Below, in pieces: positions 1 to 5,597 of a stretch of DNA of 5,597 nt (position 1 is the stretch's first letter; each line of letters starts with the position of its first letter). Position numbers and translations under genes: made by a program. The notes under the pieces were generated by a model. The model made no database searches. It saw only the letters and a program-made list of their open reading frames with translations, and had not been told where the DNA came from. The stretch covers positions 1 through 5,597 of the forward strand of contig JAEZKJ010000173.1 in assembly GCA_023415545.1 (NCBI GenBank), in the 5' to 3' direction. The stretch is from Bacteroidota bacterium. Its GTDB lineage: Bacteria; Bacteroidota; Bacteroidia; Bacteroidales; Bacteroidaceae.

Positions 1-541
1 AATAACATACCTGAGCTATCGATGCCGACTCCATATCTACAGCAAGACCTTCAGGGAAATCTGTTTTAATTACATCTAATTCTTCTCGGCTTGTTATGAA
101 TTTGTCACCTGTGCAAATAAGTCCGGCATGTATAGCAGTTGGTGAATCAATATCCATAGCTGCTTTTAGTAAAGTTTCGTTAGCAGTGAAAAATAGTGGT
201 AAACCTTGAACTTGTCCGTACTTATTACCTTCGCCGCACCATACATCATGGTATACTATGTTGTTACTAGCGACAACATCCATAACTTTCAGACACTTAT
301 CTATTCCTCCGGCTACTCCGGTACTAATAATACAGTCGGGTGCGAATCGATGAATAAGGTCGGTAGTACCCGATGCAGCATTAACCTTTCCTATACCACA
401 TTTCATCAGAATTATGGTATTGTTATTTATTTTTCCTTCAATATAACTAAAAGGTCCTTCGTTAAATTCTTTTTTATCTTCAAGTAAGAGAGCAATTTGC
501 CTATGCTCCAAACTCATTGCAGTAATTACGCCAATTTTCAT
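1..541 (-). CDS. mtnN: 5'-methylthioadenosine/S-adenosylhomocysteine nucleosidase, partial (C-terminus off left edge)
   Basis: This cytosolic enzyme hydrolyses the glycosidic bond of methylthioadenosine and S-adenosylhomocysteine, releasing adenine for salvage and relieving inhibition of methyltransferases. My translation from the ATG at 541 gives 180 open codons. It aligns along its length with E. coli Pfs as I recall it. The N-terminus MKIGVITAMSLE places Glu12 where the family has an active-site glutamate. TGVAGG (residues 74-79), YHD (97-99), GDKFI (145-149) and VDMES (168-172) match the phosphorylase-like fold, and Met170-Glu171 correspond to E. coli Met173-Glu174. E. coli has Ser where Val76 lies here. 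The final part, with the expected catalytic Asp (E. coli Asp197), lies outside the window; about 50 residues should be missing. The start is fixed by an in-frame TAA at 550-548, only two codons upstream. No Shine-Dalgarno sequence is seen. The gene is divergent from the YfhO gene and shows no frameshift. Confidence 0.93.
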   Translation of the reverse strand, partial: MKIGVITAMSLEHRQIALLLEDKKEFNEGPFSYIEGKINNNTIILMKCGIGKVNAASGTTDLIHRFAPDCIISTGVAGGIDKCLKVMDVVASNNIVYHDVWCGEGNKYGQVQGLPLFFTANETLLKAAMDIDSPTAIHAGLICTGDKFITSREELDVIKTDFPEGLAVDMESASIAQVCY

Positions 542-554
542 ATGAGATTATTTT

Positions 555-566
555 CAAATGCAAATG
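555..566. repeat. Tandem CAAATG hexamer pair
   Basis: CAAATG occurs twice head to tail on the plus strand (CATTTGCATTTG on the minus strand). The second copy forms most of the minus-strand -7 element of mtnN, and the first falls near the expected transcription start. It may be a chance duplication in AT-rich DNA; no function is claimed. Confidence 0.4.
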
Positions 567-568
567 TA
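561..568 (-). promoter_or_regulatory. Putative Bacteroidetes -7 promoter element for mtnN
   Basis: Read on the minus strand this is TACATTTG, an exact match to the Bacteroidetes sigma-ABfr -7 consensus TAnnTTTG. It lies 19 bases upstream of the mtnN ATG, which would give a leader of only about 10-15 bases. I see no clear -33 TTG box at the usual spacing; the nearest upstream TTG is about 29 bases away. The call therefore rests on the -7 box and its placement. Confidence 0.5.
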
Positions 569-589
569 CATATTTTATAAGAGTTATAG

Positions 590-597
590 TATATTTG
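590..597 (+). promoter_or_regulatory. Putative Bacteroidetes -7 promoter element for the YfhO-family gene
   Basis: TATATTTG is an exact match to TAnnTTTG and ends 25 bases before the ATG at 623. Transcription would start around 602-606, leaving a leader of roughly 20 AT-rich bases with no Shine-Dalgarno sequence, as is usual in Bacteroidetes. No convincing -33 TTG was found at the usual distance. The element is back to back with the mtnN element, with 21 bases between them. Confidence 0.55.
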
Positions 598-622
598 CAA
601 CATTAATAAACATCTTATAGTT

Positions 623-3118
623 ATGAACTTACTCAAAAAGATTCTACCCGATGTAGTAGCAATTCTTTTGTTTGCATTAATCTCGTATGTATATTTTTAT
701 CCGGCAGTTACCGAAGGAAGGATACTTTCACAGCATGATTCCGTGGCAGGTATAGGTTCGGGTGAAGAGGCTAAAGAGTATTTGCAAAGAACAGGAGAGA
801 GAACTCGTTGGACTAACTCGATATTTGGAGGAATGCCAACATATCAAATGTCTCCAAGTTATAAATCCACAGACACAATAAAGAGCATAGAAAACCTTTA
901 TCATCTATATTTACCACAATATGTATGGTATGTATTTGTCATGCTTTTAGGTTTTTACATCCTATTACGAGCATTTAATTTCTCGGTATGGTTAGCTTCG
1001 CTTGGTGCTATTATTTGGGCTTTCTCATCATATTTCTTCATCATTATTGCTGCAGGACATATTTGGAAATTTATAACATTAGCTTATATTCCTCCAACAA
1101 TAGCAGGTATGGTATTAACCTATAGAGGTAAATATATTTGGGGAGCTTTGCTTACTGCCACATTTGTAGCTTTTCAAATAATGTCAAATCATGTTCAGAT
1201 GAGCTATTATTTCCTATTTGTGATGCTATTTATGGCTATTGCTTTTGGTGTTTCAGCTTATCAAAAAAGAGAGTTACCAAAATTCTTTAAAGCTACAGCT
1301 ATCCTCGTGTTTGCAGGATTATTAGGTGTGTGTGTAAATATATCTAACCTATATCACACTTATCAGTATAGTAAAGAGACTATGCGTGGTAAAAGTGAAC
1401 TAGTAAAAGCTAATAGCAATAATCAAACTAAGGGAGGGCTGGAACGCGATTATATTACCCAATGGAGTTATGGTATTGGCGAAACATTTTCATTACTTGT
1501 CCCAAATGTAAAGGGAGGAGCTTCTGTTCCATTAGCTGCTAATGAGAAGGCTATGGAGAAAGCTAATCCTACTTATGCAAGTTTATATTCTCAGATAGGA
1601 CAATATTGGGGCGAACAACCAGGAACATCAGGTCCTGTATATGTAGGTGCATTTGTGATGTTTTTATTTGTACTTGGCATGTTCATAGTGAAAGGCCCTA
1701 TGAAATGGGCTCTTGTTGCTGCTACTGTTCTTTCAATATTGCTTTCATGGGGTAAAAACTTCATGGGATTCACTGATTTCTTCATAGATTATATCCCATT
1801 TTATGACAAGTTCCGAGCAGTATCTTCAATACTTGTTATTGCCGAGTTTACTATACCTCTTTTGGCTATGCTTGCTATTAAAGAGATTATAACTAAACCT
1901 GAAATAATAAAAGAGAAGAAACGTGAGTTTATTGCAAGTTTTGCGCTCACAGGTGGTATAGCATTACTATTTGCTGTTGCTCCAACTCTATTCTTTTCAT
2001 CGTTTATCTCTTCATCCGAGTTGAATGCATTGCAAAATGCTATACAAGATCAAAATCATCTTGTTGCTATAATGACTAATCTTGAAGAGATGCGAGTAGC
2101 TATTTTCACTAGCGATGCTTGGAGAAGTTTCTTTATTATAATTGTTGGTGTGGCAATACTATTTGTCTATTTAAAGAAATGGATAAATGCAAAAACAACT
2201 GTTGGTGCATTGATTCTATTAACACTTATTGATATGTGGAGTGTCAACAAGAGATATCTTTACGATGAACAGTTTGTTGATAAGTCACAACAAGATATAA
2301 CATTCAATCCTACTGAGACTGATAAGTATATTTTACAAGATAGAACTCTTGACTATAGAGTGTTGAACATGGCCTCAAATACTTTCAATGAGAATAATAC
2401 AGCTTATTGGCATAAAAGTATTGGTGGTTATCATGCCGCAAAACTTAGAAGATATCAAGAGATGATAGAGTATCATATTTCACCAGAAATTAATAATCTC
2501 TTTAAAGAGGTCGCTAATGCTTCAGGTGACATCACAAAGGTGGATTCGTCAAAGTTCCCGGTTTTAAATATGCTTAATACTCGCTACTTTATCTTCCCAC
2601 TTCAAGATGGTAAAACAGTTCCATTAATCAATCCTTATGCTTTTGGAAATGCATGGTTTGTGAGAGATGTGAAATATGTAGATAATGCAAACCAGGAGAT
2701 AGAGTCTATAAAGGGAACCGATCTTCAGAAATGTGCTATTGTTGATAAGAAATTTGCAGATGTTATCAAACCTGTATCTGCCGATCCAATGTCGACAGTA
2801 AAACTTATAAGTTATGAACCAAATAAGTTGGAGTATAATGTAGATTCGAAAACAGGAGGTGCCGTTGTATTCTCAGAAATATATTATCCGGGATGGCAAG
2901 CATTCATTGATGGAAAAGAGGTTGAGCATGGAAGAGCTGACTATATACTTCGTGCTATGAATGTACCTGCCGGAAATCATACTATTACTTTCACTTTTGA
3001 TCCTAAATCAATTCATGTTACCGAAACAATAGCTTTTGTTGCTATATCGCTACTTGGCGTAATGATATTAGGGTATATTTCATTTATCATATTTAAAAGA
3101 GTTAGGAAAAAAGATTAG
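623..3118 (+). CDS. YfhO-family polytopic membrane protein (probable GT-C type glycosyltransferase)
   Basis: A complete 831-residue membrane protein of the YfhO family. In Bacillus, YfhO acts with a CsbB-type polyprenyl-phosphate glycosyltransferase and a GtcA-type flippase to put sugars on envelope polymers; the role in Bacteroidetes is not known to me. By eye there are about 13-14 hydrophobic segments: near residues 8-28, 101-118, 122-142, 148-165, 171-187, 192-210, 222-240, 339-356, 361-376, 400-420, 437-460, 502-516, 524-540 and 802-824. A soluble region of about 260 residues (541-800) precedes the last segment. Family-like motifs are QHDS (37-40) in the first external loop, where GT-C enzymes carry a catalytic acidic residue (Asp39 is the candidate, by inference); YDKFRAVSSIL (394-404); LNTRYFI (651-657); AWFVRDVK (677-684); and YYPGWQAFIDGKEV (754-767). 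The C-terminus KRVRKKD suggests a cytoplasmic tail. An in-frame TAG at 587-589 and the promoter placement support the first ATG. No CsbB or GtcA gene is adjacent. The family call is firm, the substrate unknown. Confidence 0.9.
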   Translation: MNLLKKILPDVVAILLFALISYVYFYPAVTEGRILSQHDSVAGIGSGEEAKEYLQRTGERTRWTNSIFGGMPTYQMSPSYKSTDTIKSIENLYHLYLPQYVWYVFVMLLGFYILLRAFNFSVWLASLGAIIWAFSSYFFIIIAAGHIWKFITLAYIPPTIAGMVLTYRGKYIWGALLTATFVAFQIMSNHVQMSYYFLFVMLFMAIAFGVSAYQKRELPKFFKATAILVFAGLLGVCVNISNLYHTYQYSKETMRGKSELVKANSNNQTKGGLERDYITQWSYGIGETFSLLVPNVKGGASVPLAANEKAMEKANPTYASLYSQIGQYWGEQPGTSGPVYVGAFVMFLFVLGMFIVKGPMKWALVAATVLSILLSWGKNFMGFTDFFIDYIPFYDKFRAVSSILVIAEFTIPLLAMLAIKEIITKPEIIKEKKREFIASFALTGGIALLFAVAPTLFFSSFISSSELNALQNAIQDQNHLVAIMTNLEEMRVAIFTSDAWRSFFIIIVGVAILFVYLKKWINAKTTVGALILLTLIDMWSVNKRYLYDEQFVDKSQQDITFNPTETDKYILQDRTLDYRVLNMASNTFNENNTAYWHKSIGGYHAAKLRRYQEMIEYHISPEINNLFKEVANASGDITKVDSSKFPVLNMLNTRYFIFPLQDGKTVPLINPYAFGNAWFVRDVKYVDNANQEIESIKGTDLQKCAIVDKKFADVIKPVSADPMSTVKLISYEPNKLEYNVDSKTGGAVVFSEIYYPGWQAFIDGKEVEHGRADYILRAMNVPAGNHTITFTFDPKSIHVTETIAFVAISLLGVMILGYISFIIFKRVRKKD

Positions 3119-3175
3119 GATAGTTATTTTAATTCTTATATATGTAAATTAAAGAAATAAAGTAGTTTATATATG

Positions 3176-3215
3176 AAAAAGATTATATTCTTAATAGAAT
3201 GTAATCTTTTTTTTT
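3176..3215 (+). terminator. Intrinsic terminator after the YfhO-family gene
   Basis: The arm at 3176-3190 (AAAAAGATTATATTC) pairs with 3197-3211 (GAATGTAATCTTTTT) to form a 15-bp stem with one T-G wobble and a six-base loop, TTAATA. It runs into nine Ts (3207-3215), the last four of which are unpaired. It begins 57 bases after the YfhO stop and ends 37 bases before the GH9 start, so the two genes should be largely separate transcription units. The stem is AT-rich but long. On the minus strand only a five-A complement flanks it, and no minus-strand gene converges here. Confidence 0.85.
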
Positions 3216-3222
3216 ACATTTA
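3215..3222 (+). promoter_or_regulatory. Weak -7-like element for the GH9 gene
   Basis: TACATTTA differs from TAnnTTTG only at the last base and lies 30 bases before the GH9 ATG. A start near 3229 would leave a leader of about 25 bases. The matching -33 position would fall inside the terminator hairpin, and I see no TTG there. This is the best promoter candidate between the terminator and the gene, but it is weak. The true promoter could lie elsewhere in 3119-3252. Confidence 0.25.
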
Positions 3223-3226
3223 TGTC

Positions 3227-3244
3227 TTTAAATCAATTTAAATC
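3227..3244 (+). repeat. Direct repeat TTTAAATC x2, 10-bp period, before the GH9 start
   Basis: TTTAAATC occurs at 3227-3234 and 3237-3244, with starts ten bases (about one helical turn) apart, followed by a partial copy TTAATC at 3245-3250. It sits just upstream of the GH9 ATG at 3253. It could be a regulator half-site pair or simply the AT-rich leader that helps ribosome loading in Bacteroidetes. In so AT-rich a region chance is a real possibility. Confidence 0.4.
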
Positions 3245-3252
3245 TTAATCCT

Positions 3253-5597
3253 ATGAAAACACTATCTTTTCCAATTTTCCCCATTCTATTTTTCCTCATA
3301 TTTGCAGCTGGTTGTTCTACAAGTAAGAGTGAACAATTTAGCAAAGCAAATAATCTTTTATTAAATGCTAATGACTATTTTGAAACACAAGGATTAAACT
3401 TTTTTGTATTCAGTAATAAATACGATGCCCTATTTGATGATGCTAAAGTCAGCGCTGTTGAGATAATACATCATGGAGTGCGTACTGCTACCAATGGTGA
3501 TGTTAGGTTAACTCCTACACCCGGTCAATGGGATAAGATGCCTAAATTTATCAATCGTACTGTTGATAAAGAAAATAATCGTATAGACGTGAAGTTGGAG
3601 TATCCTCAGTATGACTTTAAATATACTTTACGAGGTGAGGCACGTAATGGTGGATTTTACCTAAGTATTATAACCGATAAACCTTTGCCTGATTCTTTAG
3701 TAGGAATAGCAGGATTAAATTTAGAATTCTTTCCACCACTACTGTTTGAACATGCATACATGATGGATGGCAAAGCAGGCTTTTTCCCAACTTCAGCAGC
3801 CGATAATATGACGACTATCAATGGTAATGTTGAGTCTACTCCATTATCTGTAGGAAAAGAGTTGGAAGTTGCACCTGATGCTCCGTTACAACATATTTCA
3901 ATACATAACAATATCGAGGGTAGTGATATTATGCTTTTTGATGGTCGTGACAAGCAACAAAATGGAACTTTTGTAGTTCGTACTTTATTACCTGCTAAGA
4001 AAACCGGGAAAATAGCTGAATGGTTTATACAGGCAAATACTCAAAATAATTGGTTGCGCACTCCTAATATATGTTATTCACAAGTAGGTTATCATCCTTC
4101 ACAAAAGAAAATAGCAGTAGTTGAGCTTGATAAAAATGATCCAGATATATCATTGATGACTCTTTATAAAATTGAAAATGATGGTTCTTTAAAAGAGGTT
4201 ATAAGCGAAAAACCTGAAAGTTGGGGCTTATATACTCGTTATAACTATTTGAAATTCGATTTCTCATCAGTTAAAGAGCCCGGTATTTATAAATTGACTT
4301 ATGGGGATCAGATATCCGGACCATTTACTATCGATAAGGATGTTTATAAAAAGGCATGGTATCCTACATTGAATATATTTATGCCTGTACAGATGGACCA
4401 TATGTTTGTTCGTGAGGCTTATCGTGTATGGCATGGAGCAGCACATTTGGATGATGCACAACAAGCTCCTGTAAACTATTCACATTGGGATGGTTGGAAA
4501 CAGGGTGCTACAACGGATAGTAAATATAAACCTGGAGAACATATTCCCGGACTAAATATAGGTGGATGGTTTGATGCCGGTGATTTCGATATTCAAACAC
4601 CTTCGCAACAGGAGGTTGTTAAGTCGCTTGTCGATGTATGGGATGAATTTGCACTAAATCATGATGAAACAACAATAAATCAAAAAACAAAATATACTGA
4701 GATTCATTTACCCGATGGCAAGCCTGATGTATTGCAGCAAGTTGAACATGGTGCTTTACAACTTATTGCTCAAGTAAAAGCGGTAGGTCATGCTATACCA
4801 GGAATAAACGAGTCGCATTTGTATCAGTATCGTCATCTTGGTGATGCATTGACAAAATCGGATGGTATAAATGGAAATGAAGATGATAGAATGGCATTTA
4901 CTGGTCATTCTACCTCTTTAAACTATAACTCGGCTGCTGCTTTAGCCGCTGCATCACGTGTATTGCCATCAATTAATCCTGAATTGGCAAAAGAGGCTTT
5001 ACAGGTAGCTGAGTCAATATGGAATGATGAGCATAATAAACAATATAATGAGGGTGAAACACCATTTTTTGTTGGTTCTGACAGTGAAAAGAGAGAGGAG
5101 TGTAGCGCAGCATTTGAGTTATGGAGAGCTACAGGAAAGGATATTTATAAGTCGAAAGTTGATGAAGCTTTACCTGATTTGAAAAAGGAATTTTTTAGAA
5201 ATGGTATATTCATTATTCATATAGCACCATATATGGGTGACGCCTTTAAAAATGAGATAAAACCAATGGTTAAAAATTTTGTTGATGCACAGATTAATGA
5301 TGAGGCTATGAATCCTTTTGGAATAAGTATATCCCTAAATAGTTGGGCAGGTAATGGTATGATACTTACACGTGGTATTGTTGGTTATCAAATAAATAAA
5401 CTATTCCCTGATTTAGTAAATCCCGAGTCTATTTATAATAGTCTTAACTATATATATGGTTGTCATCCATATCATAATCGCTCATTTGTTTCAGGAGTAG
5501 GAGTTCAGCCTAAGAAAATAGCTTATGGTAATAATCGAGCCGATCATGCATTTATTCCCGGTGGTATAGTTCCCGGAGTGCGACTATTGAATCCTGA
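3253..5597 (+). CDS. Glycoside hydrolase family 9 lipoprotein (cellulase-like), partial (C-terminus off right edge)
   Basis: My translation is open for 781 codons to the window edge. GH9 enzymes are inverting hydrolases, mostly of beta-1,4-glucans; the substrate here cannot be assigned. Residues 1-20 are a signal peptide ending in FAAGC, with Cys21 the likely lipidation site. Residues about 45-260 form a beta-rich region of unknown function, with the motifs EIIHHGVRTATNGDVRLTPT (70-89) and GLNLEFFPPLLF (154-165). Residues about 273-360 (YSQVGYHP to GPFTID) look like the cellulase N-terminal Ig-like domain. The catalytic module starts near 364. GGWFDAGDFD (437-446) is the GH9 signature; Asp444 is the likely base, with Asp441 helping to hold the water. 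LQQVEHGALQL (494-504), YRHLGDA (526-532), SLNYNSAAALAAASR (555-569) and SFVSGVG (744-750) through NRADHAFIPGG (761-771) fit the (alpha/alpha)6 barrel. The catalytic acid Glu should lie just past the edge. An in-frame TAA at 3229-3231 fixes the ATG at 3253. Confidence 0.9.
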   Translation, partial: MKTLSFPIFPILFFLIFAAGCSTSKSEQFSKANNLLLNANDYFETQGLNFFVFSNKYDALFDDAKVSAVEIIHHGVRTATNGDVRLTPTPGQWDKMPKFINRTVDKENNRIDVKLEYPQYDFKYTLRGEARNGGFYLSIITDKPLPDSLVGIAGLNLEFFPPLLFEHAYMMDGKAGFFPTSAADNMTTINGNVESTPLSVGKELEVAPDAPLQHISIHNNIEGSDIMLFDGRDKQQNGTFVVRTLLPAKKTGKIAEWFIQANTQNNWLRTPNICYSQVGYHPSQKKIAVVELDKNDPDISLMTLYKIENDGSLKEVISEKPESWGLYTRYNYLKFDFSSVKEPGIYKLTYGDQISGPFTIDKDVYKKAWYPTLNIFMPVQMDHMFVREAYRVWHGAAHLDDAQQAPVNYSHWDGWKQGATTDSKYKPGEHIPGLNIGGWFDAGDFDIQTPSQQEVVKSLVDVWDEFALNHDETTINQKTKYTEIHLPDGKPDVLQQVEHGALQLIAQVKAVGHAIPGINESHLYQYRHLGDALTKSDGINGNEDDRMAFTGHSTSLNYNSAAALAAASRVLPSINPELAKEALQVAESIWNDEHNKQYNEGETPFFVGSDSEKREECSAAFELWRATGKDIYKSKVDEALPDLKKEFFRNGIFIIHIAPYMGDAFKNEIKPMVKNFVDAQINDEAMNPFGISISLNSWAGNGMILTRGIVGYQINKLFPDLVNPESIYNSLNYIYGCHPYHNRSFVSGVGVQPKKIAYGNNRADHAFIPGGIVPGVRLLNP

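Noticed and set aside
206..487. Plus-strand open frame of 93 codons
   Set aside because: It lies wholly antisense to mtnN, which has clear family motifs over the same bases. Its translation resembles no protein I recognise.
542..622. SAM- or SAH-sensing riboswitch ahead of mtnN
   Set aside because: The whole divergent gap is 81 bases and the predicted mtnN leader only about 10-15 bases, too short for a known SAM/SAH aptamer. No fitting stem set was seen.
1591..1785. Minus-strand open frame of 64 codons
   Set aside because: It is antisense inside the YfhO-family gene, with no promoter or protein signature of its own.
3173..3241. Possible 22-codon peptide starting MKKIIFLIE
   Set aside because: The frame is made of the terminator hairpin and its T-tract, which explains the lysine, isoleucine and phenylalanine content. 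No promoter precedes it.
3657..3953. Minus-strand open frame of 98 codons
   Set aside because: It is antisense inside the GH9 gene, whose reading frame is open and homologous throughout this stretch.
4267..4464. Minus-strand open frame of 65 codons
   Set aside because: It is antisense to the conserved start of the GH9 catalytic module. The cysteine- and histidine-rich translation looks like a shadow.
623..5597. YfhO and GH9 as one operon
   Set aside because: A 15-bp hairpin with a nine-T tract lies in the 134-bp gap between them, so co-transcription is unlikely beyond read-through.
3253..5597. Polysaccharide utilisation locus around the GH9 gene
   Set aside because: No SusC, SusD or regulator gene lies in the window. 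The right edge cuts the gene, so this can be neither supported nor excluded.

Overview
The window looks like ordinary chromosome from an AT-rich member of the Bacteroidetes, probably Bacteroidales. Three things suggest this. The upstream regions carry matches to the Bacteroidetes promoter element TAnnTTTG, with AT-rich leaders and no Shine-Dalgarno sequence. The YfhO-like protein has the long form I associate with this phylum. The last gene is a GH9 lipoprotein with an N-terminal domain that I recall from Bacteroidetes GH9 enzymes. Genus and species cannot be told from this sequence.

Layout: (1) Positions 1-541, minus strand: the first 180 codons of an MTA/SAH nucleosidase (mtnN/pfs), cut by the left edge. 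(2) Positions 542-622: a short divergent intergenic region with an outward-facing TAnnTTTG element for each flanking gene. (3) Positions 623-3118, plus strand: a complete 831-residue polytopic membrane protein of the YfhO family. (4) Positions 3119-3252: an intergenic region with a strong intrinsic terminator, a weak promoter candidate and a small direct repeat. (5) From 3253 to the right edge, plus strand: 781 codons of a lipid-anchored glycoside hydrolase family 9 enzyme, cut before its catalytic acid. No gap without a gene exceeds 135 bases.

The three genes do not form an obvious pathway. The nucleosidase is cytosolic housekeeping (methionine salvage and SAH removal), YfhO is probably an envelope sugar transferase, and the GH9 protein is an envelope-anchored beta-glycan hydrolase. 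A terminator separates YfhO from GH9, so they are probably separate transcription units. I saw no transposase, tRNA, rRNA, CRISPR array, phage gene or SusC/SusD pair. I find no convincing novel system here. The points most worth a second look are the uncharacterised N-terminal domain of the GH9 protein, its membrane sidedness, and the function of the YfhO protein without a visible partner.
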